Positions 48,400 to 59,404 are shown, numbered from the stretch's first letter. The stretch: DNA of 64,000 nt from Nautilus pompilius (GCA_018389105.1 JACATO010001032.1:124001-188000), one strand, 5' to 3'. Notes: generated by a model not told the origin, from the letters alone. Program-made: numbers and translations.

Positions 48400-51300
48400 T
48401 CTTTCTTTTCTCCTCAAAACGGATCCCGCGTCTCTGTGACACGCTGAAGCGGGTCGAGAGACTGAAAGGGAAGACCGGCTTGTGCACTCGGGCGAAAAGT
48501 GATGGAAAGATGCACATGGGCGAAGAAGCGATTGGGCGCCGAGGACAAGACCGCGTACCGACTGCCGTTACCAGCTTTGCAGCCAGCAGAGCAGGGACGA
48601 TAGATATCACCTGCCCACGAAAACAAAATTAATAATTAAAGAAAATCAAAAGCATCGTCAACACGTCGTTTGTATGATTAGCTGCTTTTAAAATGTATTC
48701 TCTTATCTCACCTGTAGTAGTTTCTCCTCATGCAGCGTTTTCCGATTTCCCAGGCTGAGTTTTTCATCTATTTCATCTTCATTGTCATCTTAAACATCTT
48801 TTTTTTTTTTTTTTAAATTTACGATAGCTACTAATTAACTTTTCCTGGCTAACTGTCAAACGTGGCAGGGTTAGGGTTACAGTTCTTTTCATCCTCCTCT
48901 CAATAGTTTCGTCTTATAGTTGACGGCAGTATATATATATATATTTTTTTTTACCAGTTACCTGCTGTGAATCCCCTGAAGGATGACTCCTTCTTCAATG
49001 CAGAACCGGGCAGAATATATTCATTCACCAGCGAATTCCCAAAACGATGCGTTGAGAGTAGTAGAATGCAATCCTTTCGGTCCAGATTTGTCGATCTAGC
49101 CCACAGACGAGTTAAGCCCCCAAACACAAAAGGGCCAAAGTGAATTAGTGCTGACTCCGAAATCAATCGCTTCCTGTTCACCAGTGTTAGGATTTTCTCT
49201 TATCCCCTTCATCCAACTCAGCTTTGTTAAAAAAACAAGAAGACCACAAAGCTTCACTTGCACCTAAAAGTGCGAGGGCTATAATACCCTAATCTTAAAT
49301 TTATACTCACTGCAATTAAGGTATTAAAACTGTAAAGTTGACTTTTCTCAAACGCTAGGGTATTGCTACAACAAAAAAAAAAATTGATATTACCCCACGT
49401 AGGATAGTGTTATATGCAGGAAGATACTGAGCTTTTCTGCAAATAATTTGCTATTATTCTGTAAACTGTTTATATAGGCCAAGCTATTAGTAGTTATAGA
49501 TGTATATTTCGTCCCTCATTATGAGGTCGCTCAAGCTGGAGATCGAAGCATATAACTATAACTATTGCGACTGACGTTTTCTATCAACATATTTCGATAT
49601 TGTCGACCTGGGCAAAATAAAACCCGACGACAATTCCACTTTGCTGCATCATTAAATAATTGATTTATTTCGGGTTTTTGTTTATCCGGTACTTGCTTCT
49701 GGTTAAATCCCTTTGAACCGTGGGCGGAACACTAACTCAAACATGACGGACAAGCCAAGCAAGCATTTCTAACCTCTTGAATTTCGCGCGAAAACTCCGG
49801 ATTAAAGTAGCAGAACACTCTCCCTTTTTTTGTTTGTTGTTGTTGCTTTGTTGTTTTTTCGGTTATTGTTTTTTTGTTGTTGTTTTTGTTTTGTCGTGCG
49901 CTCTCAATCATCCGAAAAAAGGGAAAGCGGATGCGGTGTTCGCGTTTGCGCAGAGCGAATAGTGCTTACTTCGAAAATTAATGCAAATTTTCTAGTTAGA
50001 AACTTTAACCCTAACCCGACTGCTATCTCCATTCCAAGTAGACTAACCGACGGAGTAACAGCGCCGTATTGAAAGGGCTATGCAGTGCCATCATTGCTCA
50101 TAGAACTGTTGTCTAATTGGCCCCATGTGCGTAATTGTCATCGCACCCAGCGACCTCCAAAATGTCTGCGGGTGAATGAAGGCCAGAAACATTAACGTCG
50201 TCTTTGGACTAATGAGCACATCGGGCAGGCGGCCTTGGTTAGACAAACGTAGATTTGCTGCCCTCTATTTATTGCCCGGTAAGGGTCTGGAGGAGACGGG
50301 AACAAGACTACACTGAAGCAGCTCTTTTCGGCAGATGTCCGTAACGGTCTTGAAGGCCTCTGCTACGAAATTGCTGGTGTTCTGGTCCGGAATCCCGACG
50401 GAGACGCCCTGCGAAGCGTTCCTGCTGTTATTTAGTGTAGACTCCCATCCTCGCAACGCGTAGGGACCGTTTACAGACAACCGCGCTTATCCAGGGGCAC
50501 ATAACTGCTGAAGTATTTCTTGAACTTCAGATGAGATGCGCAATATCTCAAAGATTACAAAGCCCTAGTCAACTCCTATGATTTTCACGAAGACTCCTTT
50601 CTTTACAGAGAGGTGACGCTGTACTGTTGTTGTCATTGTAGTTTGTTTTGTTGTTTTTTTTTTTTATAGCGCGGCCAGGGTTGCACCTTTCATTTAAAAG
50701 AGAATAATCTCAGTGTATTTTAAGGAGAGGTCCCGCCTTCGCTACTTAGCGACTGGCAGAGCAGCGACCCTGACCACTCCGTTACTTCCGTAACCACCGA
50801 CAAGAGCAACCCTCTCGGCCACCTAGCGGATGGGAGAGCGACACGTGCAGTGTCACAGGAACTTGTCGGAACACTTTTTTTCTCCCTACGAATCACTGCG
50901 CTGCTGCCACCTTAGATGATAAGCGGGTGAGCAAGAGGGATATTCTTCAGCATCGGTCTTCTCTGGGTTTCCGCCAGAGAGGCCATTTTCATTCTTCGAC
51001 AGCTGGATAATACGGGGAAGACCTCAGCCAAATTATGTCTGCAGCTGTTAGGGGCAAAGCTACTGCAGTTGGCAAACTTCGTGTAACTGAAATTCGCCTT
51101 CGATACATGTTTAATAATTGGTGGCCAAAGACCCTAAAAGATAATCTTCAAGTGATGTTTATGTGACATTAAATATAAAAAAAAAACAACAGTAAACGCC
51201 AAATTTGCCATTCACTAAAGAAATTAAGGTAAATGCTCGCTCAGTGCTCGACACGTACGCCAATGGCAAGAACAAATCGGTTTATTATTTTATTTAAAGA

Positions 51301-51784
51301 CGATTAATTACTTTTTTTTTTACTTTTAGTCTTATCTAGTCCTCAAAGATGACTTTAAACTTTAAAGACTTTGGATTACTGATTATCGTTCGTCGCCTAA
51401 GTTACCGAGCTTCCAGAAGGCGCGAGTAAGTAGCATCTTTCTACAGTAATTTAATTTTTCGGATCTCAACTCGGAGCAACAGCAGCGCGCTCTGTCCAGA
51501 GCATTCTGTAAGTCTCCTATGTCACCAAGTACTGAGTCACTATCGTTCACTGTCCAGCAGCGGACTGCTGAGCTGAGAGAGCGGTTGGCAGAGAGCCATG
51601 AAGAATCATCATATATACCTTCTCGCAAACATTACCACTATTACTCTGCGAAAATGTCGGGCGTCCTGTAAGATTAAGCAACTGTTTTAATAGTTATGCG
51701 GTAAACTATTTTCATACTGCAGCAAATAATACACGATTTACATATGAAAGTGGAGATATATCACTAATTCTTAAACCTATTCTA
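48400..51784. other. unique sequence, no gene seen
   Basis: A T run lies near 48800-48814 and an AT run at 48931-48946. A minus-strand 71-codon frame (50265-50480) and an 81-codon frame (51383-51628) have no recognisable features. Confidence 0.4.
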
Positions 51785-51786
51785 AT

Positions 51787-51833
51787 GGGGATGGTCGCTC
51801 TCAGTCCCACCAGGTGGCGCTAGTGTAATAATG
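51787..51833 (+). repeat. left terminal inverted repeat
   Basis: Outer GGGG(A/T)TGGTCGC and inner GGTGGCGCT(A/G)GTGTAATAATG blocks match the right end, with a diverged middle of ~15-19 bp. The inner block matches at all but one of its positions. Confidence 0.85.
51807..51820 (+). promoter_or_regulatory. CTCF-consensus-like 14-mer within the left TIR
   Basis: CCACCAGGTGGCGC fits CCASYAGRKGGCRS at all positions. The equivalent place in the right TIR (CCGATAGGTGGCGC) has two mismatches. CTCF is present in bilaterians, but occupancy here is unknown and the match may be fortuitous, reflecting a transposase-binding sequence. Confidence 0.3.
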
Positions 51834-51906
51834 GGTGACCAGACCTGCTTCCGGTTGACACAACGTGTTTTTTTTACACAGCGCTGTTTGCAAACTCAAG
51901 AAAACA

Positions 51907-53413
51907 ATGCCCCGCTATTGTTGCGTCACCGGCTGTGGCTCCACCGGAGGACACAGGCTCCCGAAAGATGAGGACCTCGGGCTCCGTTAGAGGGTAGCTG
52001 TGAAGCTCGTTTTGCCCAAAGAGCAAGCGGCTGTGGACACCGAATGCCGACTCTGTTGTGTTCGCTTTGCACTTTACGCCAGAGGACTGACTACAGAACC
52101 AGTTTACTCAGATTTCGATATACGTTTGTACTTGACCAGGGATAAAAAGCACACACAAGCTCTTTCAAGCGTCGTCGTCATCTTATAATTATCTGGTGGG
52201 TGAGCTGTCAGTGACACGTTTACATCGTTTAACTTTGTGCTGAGTGCAGATCTGCGGTACTAATAGAAATGGTCCAGTTAATAAAAATTAAACAAAAATA
52301 TTTTGGGGTTCGAGATCAATGTGACCACGCCCAGGAGTGACCGAGCCTTGAAAAGGAGGCAGGTTAGCCCCAGTGAAGACCGGTCGTCGCACGCAGTCCG
52401 TGGAAGTGCCATCCCATTTCCATGAAGGTGGAAGCGCAGACAACAGAAGACGAAGACAGCGAAGCGGATCAGTCGCCTATTCTAGCTGACGAGGCTGGTG
52501 TCCAGTGTGAGCTTTTGACAGACTGTCCATGTAGCGCTAAGAGGTATTCCGGTGTTCGTCAAGGTGTCTCATTGTCACAGTACAAGAATAACCCTGCAGG
52601 TATTAAACACTGCGCAGGTTTTGATGACTATGAACATTTAAAATTTTTCTTTAGTGTACTTGGGCCTGCAGCATATGAGCTGGACTATAAGTGTAAGATC
52701 TTGTCAGAAGACCACCACCTCTTCCTCACCATGATGAAGCTTCGCCAAGCTAAAGAGGACACAGAATTAAGCCTGATGTTTTGCATCAGCGAGACTACAG
52801 TAGCGTCTATACTGAACACCTGGATAAAATTTCTGTACTACCAGTTAAATGAGACAGACATCTGGGCAGATCATGAGACAGTGAAGCATTCTATGCCAAA
52901 AAACTCTACTACCAAATTCCCATCCAGCAACCCAACAATGTTGCTCATCAGTCAGCTACTTTTTCAACCTAAAAGGATAGGAATACATTGAAAGTCATCA
53001 TAGGTTGTAGCCCCAGAGGACCTGTGACCTATGTATCTGATGCACACGGAGGGAACACTAGTGACAGGCAAATTATAGAACGCTCTGCACTTTTAAATGG
53101 TAACATGTTTGAGAAAGGTGACAGCATTATGGCAGACAGGGGGATCATGGTGCAGGACTTAGCACACTAACTATGTTAAAGGGAAAATCCCAGCTCGAAC
53201 CAGAGACTGTTGTGAGAGACAGGTGAATTGCATCCCAGCGCATTCGTGTAGAACGTGTGATTGGCCTTGGAAAAACTTTCAAAATCCTAAAAAAGGAAAT
53301 GCAAAATACCCAAAGTTCCACTGGGTAGTAAAAAGGTATGTTACATGATTGCAAATGACAAGAGCTATATTAACTGGCGTATACTTTTCAAAAATGTGCA
53401 ACCTTTACGCTAA
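51907..53413 (+). pseudogene. THAP/HTH_Tnp_4/DDE_Tnp_4 transposase, heavily degraded
   Basis: Would have cut and pasted the host transposon. The ATG at 51907 starts a THAP zinc finger (MPRYCCVTGCGS...HRLPKDEDL). TAG at 51988-51990 stands where the invariant THAP Trp is expected, and the later Cys-x2-His has Arg for His (CCVRF). After a possible intron remnant and a frameshift near 52410, a 189-codon frame (52422-52991) holds an acidic linker, then GFDDYEHLKFFFSVLGPAAYEL, then HTH_Tnp_4 at residues ~92-143 (LSEDHHLFLTMMKLR...). The DDE domain begins MPK..TTKFP, but the block with the first catalytic Asp is deleted near 52925 with loss of frame. It continues (QSATFST) to TAA at 52970-52972, then KVIIGCSPRGPVTYVSD, GGNTSDRQI and MADRG. 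Further frame changes near 53168 and 53303 and a TGA at 53224-53226 interrupt LKGKSQLEPE and RIRVERVIG (catalytic Glu). KVCYMIAND leads to the stop at 53411-53413. No active protein is possible. Confidence 0.92.
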
Positions 53414-54403
53414 CCTACTTTTATTAAAAAACTGTATACACATTTTCAAATTAACATTGTTAATGTCTGCAATATGCGCAATACTTCCTATAATCTGTTG
53501 TGCAGGGTAATGCTCGTCATGGAACATGCACAACACATTTTTATATATGTACAGCAAATACTTCTATGCGAATAAACAATATATAAAAATAAAATATCAT
53601 TACAACATGCCTGCGATATACTTTCTGTAATATTTTGTATAGAATAGCTCCAGTCTTGGAATTAACATGTGTTCACGGTAATCTTTGTCCATTCTTATCT
53701 CTTGAACAAAACAGTCCTTCAATTTGTATATAATGAAAAAATAAACCGATTTCTTGGCAACAAACATTTGTCCCTGCACTTATGCATAGTAAGAATGTGT
53801 CTTCTTCAGTTCAAATTTTTCTTTCACTTGTTCCAAGAGAGGAAAGCCTTTCCCAGGACTTACCTTCTCATTGCGCCCAGCATGGAAACGTTTAGCCTCT
53901 ACAACCGCATTGTTGCCAACAATTCCATCAGGAGAAGCACCAAGGAAGGGGTACTCCTCACTAATAAAGAGCTCACAAGGCTCCACCTGGCATTTGTGCA
54001 ATGTGGCAAATGTGTCTTGAGCTATTTTTTCATACATCTTGCCATGAACAATAGCTGGGGTACACAAGCCTTTATTAGCATCATACAATGAGCTGCATAG
54101 CTTCTTCATACACCTCCTGCTTGTTGTATTGATGATGTCCCCAAATCTGGAAGCTGTAAACCGCCATTCCCTTTCCTAAAACCAGTTTATTCCACTTCCT
54201 TGACTCCTGATGGACTTTTCTATTCGTATTACATCCTGTGGGGTGACCTACAAAATATGGGACATATGAAATATTTATTTATAGTTCTAAATGGACAAAT
54301 TAAAAATTTATAAGCATAAAGTTAAACACTGAATGTAAATACTGAATAGTTCCTTACGGATTTTATTTTGGTATCTGTTTGTTTGTGTATGCAATTATAT
54401 ATA

Positions 54404-55405
54404 CAGGTGCATCTCAAAAAATTAGGATATCGTGGGAGAGTTCAATATTTTTTGTCAGTTATTTCAGAAAGTGAAAATTGTATATATTTTAGACTCATTA
54501 CATGTAAACTAAAATGTTTAAAGCATTTTTTCATTTTAATTTTGATAATTACAGCCTACAGCTAAAAAAAAAAATAGAAAATACGTATCTAAAAATATTA
54601 GAATATTCCATTTCGAGTTTGAGTAAATCACTATTTATGCAGTGTAAATACCATGAATCTCTCAGTCTGGTTCAGTACACATAACCACAATCATGGTGAA
54701 GATTGCTGACTTGACAGTTGTCCAGAGGACACTCATTGACACCCTCCACAAGGAGGGTAAGCCACAGACGGTCATTGCTGAAAGGGCTGGCTGTTCGCAG
54801 AGTGCTGTATCAAAGCATATTCATGGAAAGTTGACTGAAGGGAAAAGGTGCAAAGAGGGATGACCGCAGCCTTGAGAGGATTGTCAAGCAAAGCCGATTC
54901 AAGAACTCGGGGGAGCTTCACAAGGAGTGGACTGAGGCTGGAGTCAGCGCATCAAGAGCCACCACACACAGACGTGTCCAGGAAATGGGCTACAAGTGTC
55001 GCATTCCTAGTGTCAAGCCACTCCTGAACCAGAGACAACATCAGAAGCGTCTTACCTGGGCTAAGGAGAAAAAGAACTGGACCGTTGCTCAGTGGTCCAA
55101 AGTCCTCTTTTCAGATGAAAGTAAATTTTGCATTTCATTTGGAAATCAAGGTCCCACAGTCTGGAGGAAGAGTGGAGAGGCACAGAATCCAAGTTGCTTG
55201 AAGTCCAGTGATGATTGGGGGTGCCATGTCATCTGCTGGTGTTGGCCCACTGTGTTTTATCAAGTCCAAAGTCAACGCAGCTGTCTACCAGGAGATTTTA
55301 GAGCACATCATGCTTCCGTCTGCTGACAAGCTTTATGGAGATGCTGATTTCCTTTTCCTGCAGGACTTGGCACCTGCCCACAGTGCCAAAACTACTAGTA
55401 ACTGG
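54404..55405 (+). mobile_element. Tc1-family transposon, 3'-truncated, nested
   Basis: The left end CAGGTGCATCTCAAAAAATT follows a TA dinucleotide (54402-54403), the standard Tc1/mariner target. The ~290 bp leader and the transposase are of the Tc1 type widely seen in fish genomes (recalled from family knowledge). The element stops abruptly after the second catalytic Asp region, at about 55398-55405, where the SWIM exon of the host transposon resumes. The 3' coding third, the right TIR and the right TA are missing. The insertion sits in the SWIM-YqaJ gene, so it is younger than the host element. Confidence 0.95.
54693..55405 (+). pseudogene. Tc1 transposase, truncated and frameshifted
   Basis: ATG at 54693 begins MVKIADLTVVQRTLIDTLHK, a paired-like helix-turn-helix (GKPQTVIAERAGCSQSAVSK), with a stop at 54861-54863 caused by a frame change in the basic linker (KRCKEG*). 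The shifted frame continues from about 54859: DRSLERIVKQSRFKNSGELH, then HRRVQEMGYKCRIPSVKPLL, WAKEKKNWTVAQWSKVLFSD (first catalytic Asp) and ESKFCISFGNQGPTVWRK. A second frameshift or small deletion near 55205-55215 precedes MIGGAMSSAGVGPLCFIKS. The protein ends after LQDLAPAHSAKTT, which holds the second catalytic Asp. The third acidic residue and ~70-80 C-terminal residues are absent compared with a usual ~340-residue Tc1 transposase. It binds TIRs and catalyses cut-and-paste at TA in intact relatives; this copy cannot. Confidence 0.95.
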
Positions 55406-56168
55406 TCAGTACAGCTACCTTTTATCTGCAAGGTACCACTTGATTAAAATTTTTTCCACCATCAGCAGGACTACAGCCACATGTTTGCAGGTCCCATGTG
55501 GCCCTTTTCCACAGGGGCAGTCACAGTCACTATTCAGGATCTGGCCACTTGCATCAACTATGGCTTTGACACTGTAGAAAAAAAGGAAACAATTCATTAT
55601 ATATAAAAAAAAAATGTTAGGGAAATAAAGATGTGCTGAAATAACATCACATATTTCATATCTCCCATTTAGCACAATTGGACAAGGTCTGATGTGAACT
55701 CTGCTGGCATCCAGCAACCTTTGGCCCTTTCCCAAGGACTTTGTGTCGTTCGTACTTTCTGCATCCTCTGCCTGACGGTATTTTAAATATCCGTCAATAT
55801 AACTCTTGTGCACCTGTGGTACCTCTGGCTGTGTTTAGCTGTTTGAAGGATAGCAGACTTGCCTGCACAGCCAGTCCTACGATGCCAATAACAAATTGCC
55901 TAAAACTAGAGATAAACATTGAAACAATAGTTTCACTTTGTTTTGTCGCCCTTTCTAGCATCTGGTACAACACGGGGAAGATATCGCACTTCGCGAAAAA
56001 TAATTTCCGACGCTGGAGTTCAGGTTGTCGTATTATCGACCGTCGGGCGTGATTCAACCTGCCGCGAGTATCTGAGTAGAACTTTACCGGGACTTACCTC
56101 TCTGCCACATCTCTCTGCCTTCCGTCCCGCTGTTACGGCACCTCGCTCCTATGGATGACCGTATTCCT

Positions 56169-56219
56169 CATTATTACACCAGCGCCACCTATCGGCGGTA
56201 GTTCGGGGCGACCAACCCC
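56169..56219 (-). repeat. right terminal inverted repeat
   Basis: Inverted counterpart of 51787-51833. It reads inward as GGGGTTGGTCGCCCCG, a diverged stretch, then AGGTGGCGCTGGTGTAATAA. AT follows the outer CCCC on the plus strand. Confidence 0.85.
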
Positions 56220-56221
56220 AT

Positions 56222-57515
56222 CTGTTAAACCACTTACCCCGAAGTGGACAATGTTTTCGATTAATGCACGCGTTTGTGTGTTGTTACCTTTATTTAAATA
56301 ATAGAGCGGACTTGGGTCACGTCAGCTCCCGCTGCAGTTCCCTGCTCTGGAGGAAGAGTCGCGATGGAGAGCAGATTTCTAGGGTTTTTCTTATAAAATC
56401 TATTTTCTGTTTGTTTTTTTTTTGTTGTTTTTTAATCGCTATACAACGAGAAGCGATTTGTATAGTTCAGTTTCGCATTTAAAATATTTGTTTTATCTTT
56501 AAACTAATATAAAGTCTACGACGACTAATCGTACCCGCTTACCGGCGTTCTCAGTTGGCGATGCCCAGGTAGAATGTACTCGAACACTCGGGCTCTCCTG
56601 TCAACAGGGTTGTTATTAGCAACGGCTTTGTGTTATTAGCGTATTATTAACTAAGAAGTTATCAAGCGCAAGGGTAAACCTGACAACGCATCACTTCCAG
56701 GTGACTTATCAAGAATTTACCACCGTTGAGCAAACTGTGAAGAGGCAGGCCCCCGAATAAGCTTATGCGTCGCGAGCAACCTTCTATTATTTTTCCTTCC
56801 CCTTACTTATCTGAATAAACAATCCAGACCTTACAGGATTCTGTCAGCGAGCTCTCATCCTTGGAGCGCGGCCGATGTCTAAAGCTGACACCCTCGAAGT
56901 TATGTAATTCTCTTGTTATCGGAGGAGAGTTTAACAACCCCCCATCTTTACCTTTTCATCAAGACAGTCTCCAGTCCACGAGAGAATTCTATGGGACGCC
57001 CAACATTTTCAATTAGCCGCAAATCTCCGGGGTTTCCGCCCCCCTTTCTTCTCCTTCTTTAAATAAAGCGCTTGTTTTGCTCCACCAACAACAAACCTTC
57101 TTAGCGTATGAACTCATCCCATTCTCTGCAACCTCCCTGGATATTCTTTGCGTAATCCTGTTATTTGCCTCGACCGTTTCTGTTGGCGTCTACCGGCATT
57201 ACGCAGCATTAGAGAAATACAGAGTAATAAAGCAGAGATAGAGTTCTAATTCCCCCCCCCCCAACCAAACCACCGTTTTCCTGTTTCATGTTCGCAGGTA
57301 ACATTGAAAGATAACGAGAGAATAGGTAGACTTCTCCGACGTAATTGAACCATGGCCGTCAAAGTATAAAAAAGAAGAAGACGAAGAAAGAAGTAAATAA
57401 TGATAATAATAATAATTTAATATTATTATGTTAAAGTTTTATTTTAAAACATGGATTACACAGAGTTTGACATAACTTGCATTTATTTTATAAGCACAAT
57501 TCCATTTAATACTTT
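56222..57515. other. unique sequence, no gene seen
   Basis: A T run lies near 56415-56433 and a C run near 57253-57262. A short AAT patch lies at 57398-57416. Nothing is supportable as a gene. Confidence 0.45.
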
Positions 57516-58101
57516 TCATGGCTGTGACATGTAAGCGAGGAATTCCGGCTCTTTGACAGTCAGCCTGAAGAACTGAACGGCTTCTTCTGTTTGGCCATCT
57601 AACCGCTCTCTGGCATCGTCCTTTTTATTCTTCTCCCACTTGTTTCTTTTGGAATGTTAATCGTACTTCCAATGTATGCGAAAAGATTTTCTGCTGCACC
57701 TCCAACTGATGGTTTCTCTATTGCCTTCGGGCATCGCTTCTGAGTATTGCGATTCGGCTACTTAATCGGTCTGCACGGTTTCAAACTATCCTGCCTGAAG
57801 TCCGGACTGGATGTTTGGTACTGTCAGGTTCTCTTGTGCCGCGCGCACTCTCACTCTGCCTTCTCTTCTCTTTTCTTTTATAATTACCTTTGGCGTGGTT
57901 ATGAACGATATTGCTTTTCTTGAAAATGTTTCTTTTTTTTTCTTTTACAATACTTAGATTATCACGAAGATCCTGCAATTCTTTTATGGAAATAAGGTTT
58001 ATAATTCCTGTTGACCTCCCCTCCTCCCCATCCTCTCTCGGTGCAGCTTCTCTGCGTGTCAAAAAGCTGATCGGCCACCCACCTTTTCCTTGAAGGAACA
58101 A
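57516..58101 (-). pseudogene. fragmented coding-like region, family not recognised
   Basis: Minus-strand frames here look coding but do not join. From about 58101 a frame reads GIINLISIKELQDLRDNLSI then Lys/Arg-rich sequence to SGRIV and a stop at 57781. Next, in another frame, KPSVGGAAENLFAYIGSTIN. A third frame (57656-57516) reads KWEKNKKDDARERLDGQTEE, then AVQFFRLTVKEPEFLAYMSQ and P, ending at TGA 57516-57518, with AATAAA motifs a few tens of bases downstream. This could be a pseudogene with two or more frameshifts, or the 3' exons of a spliced gene. No domain is recognised; the poly-A-like motifs support only the direction. Confidence 0.28.
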
Positions 58102-58371
58102 CGACGTTCGTTTACTTTTGTTCCCTCCACCGTCCCGATCTTTGCCCGAAATCGTCGTTGTTTCCGAAGCCTCAGTATCACTGCAGTACCACCACTTGGT
58201 TTCTTTGCCGTGCTTCTAATTGCTTCTCGCAGATGGCGCTTACCATCTGAAGAAAACCTCGCTTCGATGTTTGACCTTTTGCTTGTGAGCAGAAGCCATC
58301 AGACTGGCACGATGTCCATTACCCATTCTCGATTGTGTGCTGAATGCATGCAGTTGAAATTTGAAAGATTA

Positions 58372-58387
58372 TTATTTATTATTATTA

Positions 58388-58428
<41 letters not shown>
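58372..58428. repeat. (ATT)n microsatellite
   Basis: About 55 bp of ATT trinucleotide with two single-base irregularities at the left end. Confidence 0.96.
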
Positions 58429-58429
<1 letters not shown>

Positions 58430-59404
58430 ACCATATTAGTGCATATTTTAAACTTCCGTCTTGATAACATCTCGTTTACATCAAAATAGCAACCTGCCAT
58501 TTAAAATGCATCCATCTTCTTGCCTCCTGATCACGACATTTATTTAGTTTGAGAACATTTTGCGTGATTTTATTATCAAAATGTTGCACTATTTTAATTT
58601 TCTATCTCAATATTCTGTAATAAAACAACCACGGCATCGGAAATAATCCTTAGGCTTCAGCACTTCACCGTAATGCCTCTCATCGTCCATAATGGAAGCG
58701 GTATCGTGCTTCTACCGGCCGACTCTATGTGCGTCTATTTATTACCTTTGGAGTCAACTTCTTAACCAAACTTTTCTCTCGCTTTCATTTTACGAGTTCG
58801 AGTTCCGACCATTTTTGGGGGCTCCAGTTCCTTTTAAAATAAAGTGCAGAAGGATGGATACCGGGCTCTTCACCGTCTTTGCTAGTGCATAGTTTTTAAT
58901 GAAGATACAAATTCTATTGTTTGGGATGAAGGAGAAAAACTTCTTGGCTTTTACAATGAAATCTTAGTAAAATTTCAAACAAAGAGGAAGAACCGATTAT
59001 GGTTTCGGTTAAATAACAAGATATCAATACTAAGAAAAATATTCTTTCCAAAGAAAACAAAATACCAATTTTAAAAAAAAGAACAACCAATGAACAGATT
59101 TCTGTTTGCTTGTTTGTTTTTATAATATGGCGATTTAAAATAAGTGGGTGGCGGCAGTTGGAAAGAATCTGTCACTTAAAGTCCATTTCTAACACACCAT
59201 TGTGTTTGGAATAACTGACATTTTGTTTCTATCTCTTATGTTAAAGGGTAAATTGTGGTTCCTGACCGGAACACTGAAGTCAGTTAATAAGGAACTTACC
59301 TATATCGTTAATTTAAACAAACACAAACAACAACGAAGTACTACTCTAAAGACGACTTCTGGAAAAGTTTATTGCAACCCGGTTGTGCTTAATGATATAT
59401 GTTT
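58429..59404. other. unique sequence, no gene seen
   Basis: AT-rich sequence with no recognisable coding or RNA signal. Confidence 0.45.

Larger units (their letters stand above)
53600..55828 (-). pseudogene. SWIM zinc-finger / YqaJ nuclease gene, inactivated
   Basis: Second gene of the transposon. First recognisable exon: 55828 down to about 55650, after an acceptor-like CTAAACACAG, reading VPQVHKSYIDGYLKYR and GKGQRLLDASR. A short intron (~55650-55572) ends TTTTTTCTACAG. The next exon (55571 to ~55400) has the SWIM finger CDCPCGKGPHGTCKH (CxCxnCxH) and a frameshift before SCTDQL. A Tc1 insertion follows. The YqaJ exon starts at 54247 after TTTTGTAG (VTPQDVIRIEKSIRSQ) and runs 216 codons to TAA at 53600-53602. 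It contains TASRFGDII and the lambda-exonuclease-type residues E73 (MYEK), D107 (GASPDG), E117 and K119 (VVEAK), plus VQGQMFVAKK. Two nonsense codons break it: TAG at 54176-54178 and TAA at 53780-53782, just before VQGQ. No frameshift is seen in the exon. The family's likely role is exonuclease processing of DNA ends during transposition (inference). N-terminal exons upstream of 55828 were not identified; a 5' frame to 56057 is uncertain. Confidence 0.88.
51787..56219. mobile_element. ISL2EU/PIF-Harbinger-like transposon with THAP transposase and SWIM-YqaJ nuclease
   Basis: The two ends are inverted repeats of each other: left 51787-51833 begins GGGGATGGTCGC and ends GGTGGCGCTAGTGTAATAAT; right 56169-56219 read from outside begins GGGGTTGGTCGC and ends GGTGGCGCTGGTGTAATAAT. 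Dinucleotide AT flanks both ends (51785-51786, 56220-56221), consistent with a 2 bp target duplication. Between them lie a + strand transposase and a - strand SWIM-YqaJ gene, converging tail to tail with 186 bp between their stop codons (53414-53599). Each gene starts near its own terminus. From family knowledge, the pairing of a THAP/DDE_Tnp_4 transposase with a YqaJ nuclease is the ISL2EU plan. Both genes are inactivated. A truncated Tc1 element accounts for ~1.0 kb, so the original element was about 3.4 kb plus whatever the Tc1 event deleted. Confidence 0.85.

Noticed and set aside
48865..48885. Interstitial telomere (TTAGGG)n
   Set aside because: Only about two copies of the motif (GGGTTAGGGTTA), well within chance. 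A similar short match at 49995-50010 is also ignored.
55794..56057. 87-codon minus-strand frame as the N-terminus of the SWIM-YqaJ protein
   Set aside because: It lies in the right place but is in a different frame from the SWIM exon, and I cannot match it to the usual N-terminal sequence of such proteins.
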